NCBI RefSeq assembly: GCF_000717645.1
Contig: NZ_JNZZ01000024.1
Location: 1 to 64,000, forward strand
From: Streptomyces californicus
GTDB lineage: Bacteria > Actinomycetota > Actinomycetes > Streptomycetales > Streptomycetaceae
Reading direction: 5' to 3'
Length of the DNA stretch: 64,000 bases
The notes beneath the pieces were generated by a model. That model saw nothing but the letters and a program-made list of their open reading frames with translations, made no database searches and had not been told where the DNA came from. A program made the translations under genes and the position numbers. Positions 41,358 through 50,749 of the stretch are shown here, piece after piece (positions within the stretch are counted from its first letter, which is position 1; the number at the start of each line of letters is the position of its first letter).

Positions 41358-42719
41358 TCAGAGCTTGGACCACGCCTCCGTCAGGACGTTCCGCAGGATG
41401 CCCTCGATCTCGTCGAACGTGGACTGGTCGGAGATCAGCGGCGGCGCGAGCTGGACGACCGGGTCGCCGCGGTCGTCGGCCCGGCAGTACAGGCCGTTGT
41501 CGTACAGCGCCTTGGAGAGGAAGCCGTACAGAACGCGCTCGGTCTCCTCCTCGGTGAACGTCTCCTTGGTGGCCTTGTCCTTCACGAGCTCGATGCCGTA
41601 GAAGTACCCGTTGCCGCGGACGTCGCCGACGATCGGCAGGTCGTGGAGCTTCTGCAGCGTGGTGTAGAAGGCGTTCTCGTTGTCGAGGACGTGCTGGTTG
41701 AGGTTCTCGCGCTCGAAGATGTCGAGGTTGGCGAGACCCACCGCCGCGGAGACCGGGTGGCCGCCGAAGGTGTAGCCGTGCAGGAAGGTGTTGTCGCCCT
41801 TGTAGAACGGCTCGGCGATCCGGTCCGAGACGATGCAGGCGCCGATCGGGGAGTAGCCCGAGGTCATGCCCTTCGCGCAGGTGATCATGTCCGGCACGTA
41901 GCCGAACTTGTCGCAGGCGAAGATCGTGCCGAGGCGGCCGAAGGCGCAGATGACCTCGTCGGAGACGAGCAGCACGTCGTACTGGTCGCAGATCTCGCGG
42001 ACCCGCTGGAAGTAGCCGGGCGGCGGCGGGAAGCAGCCGCCCGCGTTCTGCACGGGCTCCAGGAAGACGGCCGCGACGGTCTCGGGGCCCTCGAAGAGGA
42101 TCTGCTGCTCGATCTGGTCGGCGGCCCAGCGGCCGAACGCCTCCGGGTCGTCGCCGAAGAGCGGGGCGCGGTAGATGTTGGTGTTCGGCACCTTGTGCGC
42201 GCCGGGGACCAGCGGCTCGAAGGGGGCCTTCAGCGCCGGGAGACCGGTGATGGACAGGGCGCCCTGCGGGGTGCCGTGGTAGGCGACCGCACGCGAGATG
42301 ACCTTGTACTTGGTCGGCTGGCCCTTGAGCTTGAAGTACTGCTTGGCCAGCTTCCACGCGGTCTCGACGGCCTCGCCGCCACCGGTGGTGAAGAAGACCT
42401 TGTTCAGGTCGCCCGGGGCGTAGTCGGCGAGCCGCTCGGCCAGCTCGACGGCCTTCGGGTGGGCGTAGGACCACACCGGGAAGAAGCCCAGCTCCTGGCC
42501 CTGCTTGTACGCCGTCTCGGCGAGCTCGTGACGACCGTGACCGGCGTTGACCACGAACAGGCCGGAGAGGCCGTCCAGGTAGCGCTTGCCCTTGTCGTCG
42601 AAGATGTACGTTCCCTCGCCACGCACGATGGTGGGAACGGGCGCGTTCTCGTAGTCCGACATGCGGGTGAAGTGCATCCACAGGTGGTCGTACGCGGTTC
42701 GGCTGAGGTCCTTGCTCAC
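41358..42719 (-). CDS. Class III aminotransferase, polyamine/aspartate family
   Basis: This 453-residue PLP enzyme transfers the amino group of a diamine or omega-amino acid to a keto acid. The PLP-binding Lys is K283 (TCAKGMTSGYSPIG), with D254 in LLVSDEVICAFGR and TTGGGEAVETAWKLAKQY binding the cofactor phosphate. The GTG start at 42719 follows the Lrp stop by two bases, so the two genes form one unit. The link with the aminobutyraldehyde dehydrogenase next door suggests putrescine or GABA as substrate. Confidence 0.9.
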   Translation of the reverse strand: MSKDLSRTAYDHLWMHFTRMSDYENAPVPTIVRGEGTYIFDDKGKRYLDGLSGLFVVNAGHGRHELAETAYKQGQELGFFPVWSYAHPKAVELAERLADYAPGDLNKVFFTTGGGEAVETAWKLAKQYFKLKGQPTKYKVISRAVAYHGTPQGALSITGLPALKAPFEPLVPGAHKVPNTNIYRAPLFGDDPEAFGRWAADQIEQQILFEGPETVAAVFLEPVQNAGGCFPPPPGYFQRVREICDQYDVLLVSDEVICAFGRLGTIFACDKFGYVPDMITCAKGMTSGYSPIGACIVSDRIAEPFYKGDNTFLHGYTFGGHPVSAAVGLANLDIFERENLNQHVLDNENAFYTTLQKLHDLPIVGDVRGNGYFYGIELVKDKATKETFTEEETERVLYGFLSKALYDNGLYCRADDRGDPVVQLAPPLISDQSTFDEIEGILRNVLTEAWSKL

Positions 42720-42721
42720 GG

Positions 42722-43228
42722 CTATCGGGTTCCCCACATATAGGTCTGCTTCTTGAGCTTGAGGTAAACAAAGCTCTCGGTGGAGCGCACGCCGGGAAGG
42801 GTCCGGATGCGTTTGTTGATCATCTCCAGCAGGTGGTCGTCGTCCTCGCAGACGATCTCCACCATGAGGTCGAAGGAGCCCGCGGTCATCACCACGTACT
42901 CGCATTCGGCCATGGCCGACAGGGCTTCGGCCACCGGATCGAGGTCGCCCTCGACATTGATGCCGACCATCGCCTGGCGCCGGAATCCCACGGTGAGCGG
43001 GTCCGTGACGGCGACGATCTGCATCACGCCCTGGTCGAGCAGCTTCTGGACGCGCTGGCGCACCGCCGCTTCGGAGAGGCCGACGGCCTTGCCGATCGCG
43101 GCGTACGGGCGCCGTCCGTCCTCCTGGAGCTGCTCGATGATCGCGAGGGAGACGGCATCGACCGCCGGCGGCGATCCGTTCCCGGTCCTGGAGTCTGCGC
43201 TGCGACTGGCCACACCTCCACCATGCAC
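42722..43228 (-). CDS. Lrp/AsnC-type regulator
   Basis: This 168-residue protein has an N-terminal HTH (SLAIIEQLQEDGRRPYAAIGKAVGLSEAAVRQRVQKLLDQGVMQIVAV) and a C-terminal RAM domain. It is expected to sense an amino acid or amine and control the aminotransferase downstream and the divergent dehydrogenase. The start may also be the GTG at 43213. The 160-base divergent region with the dehydrogenase is the likely binding site. Confidence 0.92.
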   Translation of the reverse strand: MHGGGVASRSADSRTGNGSPPAVDAVSLAIIEQLQEDGRRPYAAIGKAVGLSEAAVRQRVQKLLDQGVMQIVAVTDPLTVGFRRQAMVGINVEGDLDPVAEALSAMAECEYVVMTAGSFDLMVEIVCEDDDHLLEMINKRIRTLPGVRSTESFVYLKLKKQTYMWGTR

Positions 43229-43389
43229 CGCCCTCGTCTGTCTCGCAACCCCAGATCGATGAAATTCGTTGTCTGAGTGCTCTCATCTGACTGAATCCGA
43301 AGTTGGCGGCGGTTGGGTATGTCGAAAGCGTCACCGCAGCGATTAGGGTGGATGTCTCACCCATCGGACAGCCGACAGGAGGGGTGGTT

Positions 43390-44829
43390 GTGACCACCGA
43401 GGTGCGCCGTCTGCGCAACTACATCAACGGAGAGTTCCGGGACGCCGCGGACGGGCGGACCATCGATGTGGTCAACCCGGTGACGGAAGAGGTCTACGCG
43501 ACCTCCCCGCTCTCCGGCCAGGCCGACGTCGATGCCGCCATGGAGGCCGCCGCCGCGGCCTTCCCCGCCTGGCGCGACACCACGCCCGCCGAGCGCCAGA
43601 AGGCCCTGCTGAAGATCGCGGACGCCTTCGAGGAGCGGGCCGAGGACCTGATCGCCGCCGAGTCGGAGAACACCGGCAAGCCGATCGGGCTGACCCGCAG
43701 CGAGGAGATCCCGCCCGCGGTCGACCAGATCCGCTTCTTCGCGGGGGCCGCGCGCCTCCTGGAGGGCCGCTCGGCCGGCGAGTACATGGAGGGCCTGACC
43801 TCCATCGTCCGCCGCGAGCCGGTCGGCGTGTGCGCCCAGGTCGCGCCGTGGAACTACCCGCTCATGATGGCCGTGTGGAAGTTCGCCCCGGCCCTCGCCG
43901 CGGGCAACACCGTCGTCATCAAGCCCTCCGACACCACCCCGGCGTCGACCGTGCTGATGGCCGAGATCATGGGCCAGATCCTCCCCAAGGGCGTCTTCAA
44001 CGTCCTGTGCGGCGACCGGGACACCGGCCGCGCCATGGTGGAGCACCCGACCCCGGCGATGGCCTCCATCACCGGTTCGGTACGGGCCGGCATGCAGGTC
44101 GCCGAGTCCGCCTCCAAGGACGTCAAGCGCGTCCACCTGGAGCTCGGCGGCAAGGCGCCCGTCGTGGTCTTCGAGGACGCCGACATCGCCAAGACGGTGG
44201 CGGGCGTCTCCGAGGCCGGCTTCTTCAACGCGGGCCAGGACTGTACGGCCGCCACCCGCGTGCTGGTCCACGAGTCGATCCACGACGAGTTCGTCACCGC
44301 GCTCGCCAAGGCCGCCGCCGACACGAAGACCGGGCAGCCGGACGACGAGGACGTGGCGTACGGCCCGCTCAACAACGTCAACCAGCTGAAGCAGGTCAGC
44401 GGCTTCATCGACCGCCTCCCCGCCCACGCCAAGGTCGAGGCAGGCGGCCACCGGGTCGGCGACAAGGGCTACTTCTACGCCCCGACCGTCGTCTCCGGCC
44501 TGAAGCAGGACGACGAGATCATCCAGAACGAGGTCTTCGGCCCCGTCATCACCGTCCAGTCCTTCAGCGACGAGAAGCAGGCCGTCGAGTACGCCAACGG
44601 CGTCGACTACGCGCTCGCCTCCTCGGTCTGGACGCAGAACCACTCCCGCGCCATGCGCATGTCCAAGAGCCTCGACTTCGGCTGCGTGTGGATCAACACC
44701 CACATCCCGCTGGTCGCCGAGATGCCGCACGGCGGGTTCAAGAAGTCCGGCTACGGCAAGGACCTCTCCGCGTACGGCTTCGAGGACTACACGCGCATCA
44801 AGCACGTCATGACGTCCATCGAGGACTGA
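43390..44829 (+). CDS. Gamma-aminobutyraldehyde dehydrogenase, copy 1
   Basis: This 479-residue NAD-dependent aldehyde dehydrogenase has N155 (WNYP), E251 (LELGGKAP) and the nucleophile C285 (GQDCTAATR), the complete active site. Overall it fits the PatD/PuuC group that oxidises 4-aminobutanal to GABA in putrescine breakdown. The GTG at 43390 is chosen over the upstream ATG because GGAGGGG lies seven bases before it. It is divergent from the Lrp gene and closed by a 14-bp terminator. Confidence 0.9.
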   Translation: MTTEVRRLRNYINGEFRDAADGRTIDVVNPVTEEVYATSPLSGQADVDAAMEAAAAAFPAWRDTTPAERQKALLKIADAFEERAEDLIAAESENTGKPIGLTRSEEIPPAVDQIRFFAGAARLLEGRSAGEYMEGLTSIVRREPVGVCAQVAPWNYPLMMAVWKFAPALAAGNTVVIKPSDTTPASTVLMAEIMGQILPKGVFNVLCGDRDTGRAMVEHPTPAMASITGSVRAGMQVAESASKDVKRVHLELGGKAPVVVFEDADIAKTVAGVSEAGFFNAGQDCTAATRVLVHESIHDEFVTALAKAAADTKTGQPDDEDVAYGPLNNVNQLKQVSGFIDRLPAHAKVEAGGHRVGDKGYFYAPTVVSGLKQDDEIIQNEVFGPVITVQSFSDEKQAVEYANGVDYALASSVWTQNHSRAMRMSKSLDFGCVWINTHIPLVAEMPHGGFKKSGYGKDLSAYGFEDYTRIKHVMTSIED

Positions 44830-44847
44830 TCCGCGGATCGTCGCGAC

Positions 44848-44881
44848 CGTACGGCCCCGGGCTCCGGCCCGGGGCCGTACG
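44848..44881 (+). terminator. Terminator after the dehydrogenase
   Basis: CGTACGGCCCCGGG and its complement form a 14-bp stem with a 6-base loop, 18 bases past the stop. Confidence 0.9.
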
Positions 44882-44995
44882 CGTGCCGCTGGACAAGGTG
44901 TGCGGGGCCGCCCCCGCCCGCTGGACGCTTGGTCCATTGTCCGCGCGCCCGCCGACCGGCATTCTGCGCGGGTGCGAGCGATCAGGAAGAACCCC

Positions 44996-46159
44996 ATGTC
45001 CCGCCGTTCCCTGCTGCGCGCCCTCGGGGCGGGAGCGGCCGGCGCCGCGCTGGCCGGCTGCGGGGTGCCCGCGGCCTTCGTCGAGCCGGGGGAGCGGGCC
45101 GGACGCGACAGCTCCGCCACCGACCACACGCTCCATTTCGCCAACTGGCCGCTCTACATCGACACCGATGACGACGACGAGTCGAAGCGGCCCACGCTGG
45201 ACGCCTTCTCGCGGCGGACCGGGATCTCCGTCACGTACACCGAGGAGATCAACGACAACGACGAGTTCTTCGGCAAGATCAGCCCCGCGCTGATGAACCG
45301 CCAGCAGACCGGCCGGGACCTGATCGTCATCAGCGACTGGATGGCCGCCCGCTTCGTCCGGCTCGGCTGGGTCCAGGAGATGGACCGGGCGAAACAGCCC
45401 AACGTCGCCAAGTACCTCGACCCCCAACTGCGCACCCCCGCTTTCGACGAGGGGCGGCTGCACAGCGTCCCCTGGCAGTCGGGCATCACCGGCATCGCGT
45501 ACAACCGCAAGAAGCTCGGCCGCGAGATCCGGTCCACGGGCGAGCTGTGGGCGGACGACCTGCGCGGCCGGGTCACCCTGCTCTCCGGGCTCGACGAGTC
45601 GTTCGCGCTGCTGATGCAGGGCGACGGCGTGGACATCACGCGCTGGACGGCCGACGACTTCCACACGATGTGCGAACAGGTCGAGAAGCGCGTCCGCTCC
45701 AAGCACATCCGCCGCTTCACCGGCAACGACTACATCAAGGACCTCGCCACCGGCGACGTGCTCGCCTGCCAGGCGTACTCCGGCGACGTCATCCAGCTCC
45801 AGGCCGACAACCCCGACATCGAGTTCGTCGTCCCCGAGGAGGGCGCCGAACTGTGGGCCGAGTCGCTGATGATCCCCAACCTCGCCCGCCACAAGCGCAA
45901 CGCGGAACGGCTGATCGACCACTACTACGACCCCGAGGTCGCCGCCGAGCTCGCCGCCTGGGTCAACTACGTCTGCCCGGTCCCCGCCGCCCGTGACGTC
46001 CTGGCCTCCTCGAAGGACGAGGAGACGGCCGCGCTCGCCGAGGATCCCCTGATCTTCCCCGACGACGCGATGCGCGAACGGCTCGCCATCGCCCGGGACA
46101 TCACCTCCGAGGAGCGGATGGACTTCGCCAAGAAGTGGAACGGGATCGTCGGCTTGTGA
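44996..46159 (+). CDS. PotD-like polyamine-binding lipoprotein, copy 1
   Basis: This 387-residue protein starts at an ATG with AGGAAG upstream. The N-terminus has a twin-arginine motif (SRRSLLRALGAG) and a lipobox-like ALAGC, so it is probably exported by Tat and lipidated. The mature part reads as a spermidine/putrescine-binding fold (LHFANWPLYIDTDDDDESKRPTLDAFSRRTGISVTYTEEINDNDEFFGK). No permease or ATPase gene accompanies it here, unlike copy 2. An alternative GTG start lies at 44972. Confidence 0.88.
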   Translation: MSRRSLLRALGAGAAGAALAGCGVPAAFVEPGERAGRDSSATDHTLHFANWPLYIDTDDDDESKRPTLDAFSRRTGISVTYTEEINDNDEFFGKISPALMNRQQTGRDLIVISDWMAARFVRLGWVQEMDRAKQPNVAKYLDPQLRTPAFDEGRLHSVPWQSGITGIAYNRKKLGREIRSTGELWADDLRGRVTLLSGLDESFALLMQGDGVDITRWTADDFHTMCEQVEKRVRSKHIRRFTGNDYIKDLATGDVLACQAYSGDVIQLQADNPDIEFVVPEEGAELWAESLMIPNLARHKRNAERLIDHYYDPEVAAELAAWVNYVCPVPAARDVLASSKDEETAALAEDPLIFPDDAMRERLAIARDITSEERMDFAKKWNGIVGL

Positions 46160-46212
46160 AGCGCCCGCAGGCGGCCGTGAAGGGGCCGTGAACCCGGGCG
46201 TACGCTGCGGAC

Positions 46213-46755
46213 ATGAGCGAGAGACACGCCCTCACCCGGCGTATACGCAGGTGGCTCGTCCTCTTCATCGTCTGTCTGGTGCTGAGCGGGCTCACGGCCT
46301 TCCCGCTCGTCACCGAACTCCGCTGGACCGAGGACCTGCTGGCCTCCTCCGCCTCCCCGGTCCCCGAGCACTTCCCGGGCCTGATGGAGTGGATCACCCG
46401 GGTCCGCGAAGGGCTCGACACCATCGACCGCGAGCAGCCCTTCATGCTGTACGGCACCGACTGGCTGGCCTTCGCCCACCTCGTCATCGCGGTCGCCTTC
46501 TACGGCCCCTACCGCGACCCGGTCCGCAACATCTGGGTCATCGAGTTCGGCATGATCGCCTGCGCCGGGATCATCCCGCTCGCCCTGATCTGCGGCCCGA
46601 TCCGCTCCATCCCGTTCTGGTGGAGCGTCATCGACATGTCGTTCGGGGTCTTCGGCGTCATCCCGCTGCTGATCGTCCGCCGCATGATCAAGCGGCTGGA
46701 AGGGCTGGAGCGGACGGCCGCCGCGAATCCGGCGGGCGTACCGGCGAGCGCCTGA
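46213..46755 (+). CDS. Four-span membrane protein of unknown function
   Basis: This 180-residue protein has an N-terminal transmembrane helix (WLVLFIVCLVLSGLTAFPL), a soluble loop of about 50 residues, and three further hydrophobic segments (WLAFAHLVIAVAFY, WVIEFGMIACAGIIPLALI, MSFGVFGVIPLLIV). The basic C-terminal helix is probably cytoplasmic. It is well conserved-looking but matches no named family that I recognise. Confidence 0.75.
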   Translation: MSERHALTRRIRRWLVLFIVCLVLSGLTAFPLVTELRWTEDLLASSASPVPEHFPGLMEWITRVREGLDTIDREQPFMLYGTDWLAFAHLVIAVAFYGPYRDPVRNIWVIEFGMIACAGIIPLALICGPIRSIPFWWSVIDMSFGVFGVIPLLIVRRMIKRLEGLERTAAANPAGVPASA

Positions 46756-46840
46756 ACCCGCCTCCAGGCGAACGTCCGACGGTCGTTCCGGCGGGGGTTC
46801 GGCCACCGCGCCGCACGTCATGAGACCGGCGTACGGCGAC

Positions 46841-46865
46841 GGCCGGCGCGCACGGCACGCCGGCC
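46841..46865. terminator. Hairpin between convergent genes
   Basis: GGCCGGCG and CGCCGGCC form an 8-bp stem with a 9-base loop. It lies in the 120-base interval between the membrane protein and the convergent methyltransferase; a second, weaker pair (GAACCCGCC with GGCGGGGGTTC) precedes it. Confidence 0.6.
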
Positions 46866-46875
46866 GCGAGGCGTA

Positions 46876-47673
46876 TCAGGGCTTCCGGGCCACCACGCCG
46901 AACTGGGCTACCGCCGGCTCCCGCTCGTTCGTGCGCCAGCGGGAGCAGGAGACGATCCCCGGCTCCAGGATCTCCAGGCCGTCCAGGAACGAGGCGAACT
47001 CCTCGCGGCTGCGCGCGGTGATCGGCGGGGTGGCGTTCTCGTTCCAGAAGCGCATCGCCGCCGCGTTGCCCTCGCCGCCCAGCTCCAGCGTCGGGTGGGT
47101 CAGCACCAGATGGCTGCCCGACGGCACGGCCGCCATCAGCGTCCGTACGACGGAGCGGGCCTCGTCGGTGTCCAGGACGAAGTTCAGGATGCCGAGCATC
47201 ATCACCGCGACCGGCCGGCCCAGGTCCAGGGTGGGTTCGGCGGCGCGCAGGATCTGGTCCGGGCGGCGCGCGTCCGCGTCGACGTACTCGGTCGCGCCCT
47301 CCAGCGAACTGGTCAGCAGCGCGCGGGCGTGCGCCAGCACGATCGGGTCGTTGTCCACGTACACGATGCGCGCGTGCGGCGCGGTGTGCTGGGCGATCTC
47401 ATGGGTGTTGTTCACGGTCGGCAGCCCCGTGCCGATGTCGAGGAACTGGTCGACGCCCACGTCACCGGCCAGGTGGCGCACCACCCGGCCGAGGAACGCC
47501 CGGTCCGCGCGGGCCACTTCGCCGATGCTCGGGTACATCCCGGTCACCTGGTCGCCCACCGCCCGGTCCACCGGGTAGTTGTCCTTGCCGCCCAGCCAGT
47601 AGTTCCACACACGGGCGTTGTGCGCGACGTCGGAGCGTATCCGGTCGGAGGCTGTCTGCGGGCGGGGGTCCAT
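46876..47673 (-). CDS. DUF574-type SAM-dependent methyltransferase
   Basis: This 265-residue protein belongs to the actinobacterial methyltransferase family PF04672, with the diagnostic start ARVWNYWLGGKDNYPVDRAVGD, a SAM-binding FLDIGTGLPTVNNTHEIAQ and YVDNDPIVLAHARALL. Members are abundant in Streptomyces and are often linked with regulators, but the substrate is generally unknown. No neighbour clarifies the role here. Confidence 0.9.
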   Translation of the reverse strand: MDPRPQTASDRIRSDVAHNARVWNYWLGGKDNYPVDRAVGDQVTGMYPSIGEVARADRAFLGRVVRHLAGDVGVDQFLDIGTGLPTVNNTHEIAQHTAPHARIVYVDNDPIVLAHARALLTSSLEGATEYVDADARRPDQILRAAEPTLDLGRPVAVMMLGILNFVLDTDEARSVVRTLMAAVPSGSHLVLTHPTLELGGEGNAAAMRFWNENATPPITARSREEFASFLDGLEILEPGIVSCSRWRTNEREPAVAQFGVVARKP

Positions 47674-47769
47674 GACGTCCGGCTCCTCGATGACGAAAGG
47701 GGCCCGCGAGCCGTGCCGGGCGGTACGGCGGTGGCGGCGGGCGGTGCGGGCCCCATCATGCCGGACCGA

Positions 47770-48495
47770 TCAAGAGGCCCCGCGACCGGGCGAGTTGGGG
47801 AGGATCCGGCGGAGTACGTCGATCCGGTTGGTGGTGATCGAGTCGACGCCGCGCTCGATCAGCTTGCGCATGGTGCGCTTCGTGTCGGCCGTCCACACGG
47901 AGACGAGCAGCCCGTCGCGGTGTGCCCGGTCCGTCAGCTCCCGGCTCACCAGGCCGAAGCGGTAGTTCAGCCAGCGCGGCTTCACCGCGGCCAGCAGCTC
48001 CGGGCGCGGCGGGGCCAGGGTGGTCCAGGTCAGGGCGATCTCGGCGGACGGGTCGGCGGCGCGCACCCGCAGCATCGCGTCCGCGCTCGCGCAGTAGTAC
48101 GCCCGCTCGCCCGCCCCGCACTCCCGGACCGTCCCGACGATCTTCTTCACCGAGGCGTCCGTGGAGCCGGGCAGATCCACCATCACCCGGTGCGCCCCGG
48201 CCGCGAGGAGCGCCTCGCGCAGGGTGGGCACCCCGCCGCCCGTCAGCTCGGTCAGCTCCGCGTGGTCGATCCGGTCCAGCCGCCGGTCGTGGCCCCACAG
48301 CCGCTCCAGCGTCGCGTCGTGCAGCAGCACGGGCACCCCGTCGCGGGTCACCCGTACGTCGATCTCGACCGCGTCCGCCCCCCGTTCGAGGGCGGAGCGG
48401 ATCGAGGGCAGCGTGTTCTCGCGGACGCGGTACGGGTCGCCGCGGTGGGCCACGGCGGTGACGCGGGGGACGCGGATCAGGGTGTGGTCGGCCAT
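47770..48495 (-). CDS. Glycerophosphodiester phosphodiesterase
   Basis: This 241-residue protein has the GDPD active-site motifs: HRGDPYRVRENTLPSIRSALERGADAVEIDVRVTRDGVPVLLHD, with E and D metal ligands in VEIDVRVT and the catalytic His in LLHD. The C-terminal SVWTADTKRTMRKLIERGVDSITTN is the family end motif. It releases glycerol 3-phosphate from phospholipid headgroups. There is no signal peptide, so it is probably cytoplasmic. Its stop lies about 95 bases from the methyltransferase start. Confidence 0.92.
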   Translation of the reverse strand: MADHTLIRVPRVTAVAHRGDPYRVRENTLPSIRSALERGADAVEIDVRVTRDGVPVLLHDATLERLWGHDRRLDRIDHAELTELTGGGVPTLREALLAAGAHRVMVDLPGSTDASVKKIVGTVRECGAGERAYYCASADAMLRVRAADPSAEIALTWTTLAPPRPELLAAVKPRWLNYRFGLVSRELTDRAHRDGLLVSVWTADTKRTMRKLIERGVDSITTNRIDVLRRILPNSPGRGAS

Positions 48496-48517
48496 GGGGC
48501 CATTGTCGACGACCGGG

Positions 48518-49552
48518 TCAGCGGCCGGGCGCCCGGAGCCAGTTCGTCGTGTACGTGTCGATCTCCTCGGCCAGCTTCCGCTTGCCCGCCGGGTCGAGGA
48601 ACGACGCCTCCACGGCGTTCTTCGCGAGGTCCGCGATACCGCGCTCGTCCAGCTCCAGCAGCCGGGCGGCCACCGCGTACTCGTTGTTGAGGTCGGTGCC
48701 GAACATCGGCGGGTCGTCGCTGTTGACCGTGACCAGCACCCCGGCCTCGACCATCTCGCGGATCGGGTGCTGCTCGATGTCGGCGACCGCGCGGGTGGCG
48801 ATGTTCGAGGTCGGGCAGACCTCCAGGGCGATCCGGTGCTCGGCCAGGTGCTCCAGCAGCTTCGGGTCCCGCACGGAGCTGGTGCCGTGGCCGATCCGCT
48901 CGGCGCGCAGCGCGGTCAGCGCGTCCCAGACCGTCTGCGGTCCGGTGGTCTCGCCGGCGTGCGGCACCGAGTGCAGGCCCGCGGCGATGGCCCGGTCGAA
49001 GTAGGGCTTGAACTGCGGGCGGTCGACCCCGATCTCGGGGCCGCCGAGCCCGAAGGAGACCAGCCCCTCGGGCCGGTGCTCCACCGCGAGCCGCACGGTC
49101 TCCTCCGCCGACCGCAGCCCGGCCTCGCCCGGGATGTCGAAGCACCAGCGCAGCACGACGCCCAGCTCCGCCTCGGCGGCCTTCCGCGCGTCCTCGATCG
49201 CCTCCATGAACCCGGCCTCGGGGATGCCCCGGCGGGTCGAGCTGTACGGGGTCACGGTCAGCTCCGCGTACCGGATGTTCTGCCGGGCCATGTCCCGCGC
49301 CACCTCGAAGGTGAGCAGCCGGACGTCCTCGGGGGTGCGGACCAGGTCCACCACCGAGAGGTAGACCTCGATGAAGTGCGCGAAGTCGGTGAAGGTGAAG
49401 TAGTCGGCCAGGGCCTCCGGATCCGTGGGGACCTCGGAGTCCGGGTGGCGCGCGGCCAGCTCCGCGACGATCCGGGGCGAGGCGGACCCGACGTGGTGGA
49501 CGTGCAGCTCGGCCTTGGGCAGCCCGGCGATGAAGGGGTGCGGGTCGGTCAT
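48518..49552 (-). CDS. Adenosine deaminase family, possibly aminodeoxyfutalosine deaminase
   Basis: This 344-residue metal-dependent deaminase starts at the ATG at 49552 with GGGAGA upstream. Zinc ligands are H17 and H19 (AELHVHHVGS), the His in SVPHAGE, and the Asp pair in VNSDDPPMFG. The first motif departs from the usual LHVHLDGS. From memory, streptomycete proteins of this group include 6-aminodeoxyfutalosine deaminases of the menaquinone pathway, so this could be the real role; adenosine is the alternative. Confidence 0.85.
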   Translation of the reverse strand: MTDPHPFIAGLPKAELHVHHVGSASPRIVAELAARHPDSEVPTDPEALADYFTFTDFAHFIEVYLSVVDLVRTPEDVRLLTFEVARDMARQNIRYAELTVTPYSSTRRGIPEAGFMEAIEDARKAAEAELGVVLRWCFDIPGEAGLRSAEETVRLAVEHRPEGLVSFGLGGPEIGVDRPQFKPYFDRAIAAGLHSVPHAGETTGPQTVWDALTALRAERIGHGTSSVRDPKLLEHLAEHRIALEVCPTSNIATRAVADIEQHPIREMVEAGVLVTVNSDDPPMFGTDLNNEYAVAARLLELDERGIADLAKNAVEASFLDPAGKRKLAEEIDTYTTNWLRAPGR

Positions 49553-49673
49553 CGGAAATCTCCCGGTTCGGCGTGACAGCGGCCGGGCGCACCGGCCGTA
49601 CCGATCATCGCAGGCGGGGTCCGGCGCCGTCAGCCCTGGCCGTAGCATGACGGGACCACGATGGGGGAGGCCC

Positions 49674-50423
49674 ATGTCAGACAGCACACAGCAGCCCGGG
49701 GGCGGGCCCGCGCCGCGCGACCCGTGGGCGCCGCCCGACAGCGGGGTGGACCTGGGCAAGCAGGGGGCGCAGACCCCGCCGCCCGCCGGGCACACACCGC
49801 CCGCGGTCCACGACCAGCCGACCGTGACGTCGATGCCGAGCGCGGGGCCGGCCGGCGGCACCGGACCGATACCCCAGGCCGGACCCGGAGCCTTCGGGCC
49901 GGCGCCCTCGGACGTACCGCCGCCGCCGGTCGGCCCGAACGGCCCCGGCTACGCGGGCCAGCCGCCGATAGGCGCCGGCCACGCGGGACCGCCGCCGGCC
50001 GCGCACTACGGCTACCCGGCCCCGCCCGCGCAGCCGTACGGCGGCTACCCGGGCTACGGCGCCTACGGCGTCGGTCCGGCCGGTTGGGCCCCCGCGCCCA
50101 ACAACGGCCTCGGCACCGCCGCGATGGTGATCGGCATCGTCTCGGTGGTCGGATTCTGCCTCTACGGCCTCAACATCGTCCTCGGCATCCTGGCGCTGAT
50201 CTTCGGCATCATCGGCCTCGGCCGGGCCAAGCGCGGCGAGGCCACCAACCGGGGAATGGCGCTGGCCGGGGTCATCCTCGGTGCGATCGGCATCGTCGTC
50301 GGGGCGACGATCCTCGGCCTGATCATCTGGGCCGCCACCAGCGCGGACCGTGACTCGGACTACGACAGCGACCCCTACGACGACCCGTTCGCGACGTCGC
50401 TGGTCGTCGAGGACCGCGGTTAG
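49674..50423 (+). CDS. Proline/glycine-rich DUF4190-type membrane protein
   Basis: This 249-residue protein begins with about 135 residues dominated by Pro, Gly and Ala with Tyr repeats (PYGGYPGYGAYGVG). Two transmembrane segments follow in a DUF4190-like domain (AMVIGIVSVVGFCLYGLNIVLGILALIFGIIGLGRAKRG and VILGAIGIVVGATILGLIIWA). The tail is acidic (DRDSDYDSDPYDDPF). It is divergent from the deaminase gene. Proteins of this family are common and functionally unassigned in Streptomyces. Confidence 0.82.
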   Translation: MSDSTQQPGGGPAPRDPWAPPDSGVDLGKQGAQTPPPAGHTPPAVHDQPTVTSMPSAGPAGGTGPIPQAGPGAFGPAPSDVPPPPVGPNGPGYAGQPPIGAGHAGPPPAAHYGYPAPPAQPYGGYPGYGAYGVGPAGWAPAPNNGLGTAAMVIGIVSVVGFCLYGLNIVLGILALIFGIIGLGRAKRGEATNRGMALAGVILGAIGIVVGATILGLIIWAATSADRDSDYDSDPYDDPFATSLVVEDRG

Positions 50424-50463
50424 AGGACGGCACGCCCGCAGACCGGGCACCATTCCCGCACCT

Positions 50464-50506
50464 GCCTCCGGGCGGTGGAGACGCCGAGTCTCCACCGCCC
50501 GGAGGC
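50464..50506 (+). terminator. 19-bp perfect hairpin terminator
   Basis: GCCTCCGGGCGGTGGAGAC and its exact complement enclose a 5-base loop, 41 bases past the stop. The remaining 50507-50749 region has no gene and contains short repeats of GTCGTCCCCGC type at 50530-50600. Confidence 0.92.
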
Positions 50507-50749
50507 GTGTGGGGGCCGCTCGTCTCCGCGCGTCGCGGTCGTCCCCGCATGCGTCGCCGTCGTCCCCGCGGGCGTCTCGCTCGCGTCCCCGCGCGTCGCG
50601 GGCGGACCGGAACGCTCCGCTCCACCGCCCTGCCGGGCGTCCGCGCGGATGCTCTCGGAGGGCGAAGGGGTGTCGGACGGCGGCCGAGGGGGAACCCGTG
50701 TTCCGCCGAGTTCGGGCGAGTCGAGTTCGGGTGATCCGAGGAGGATGCT

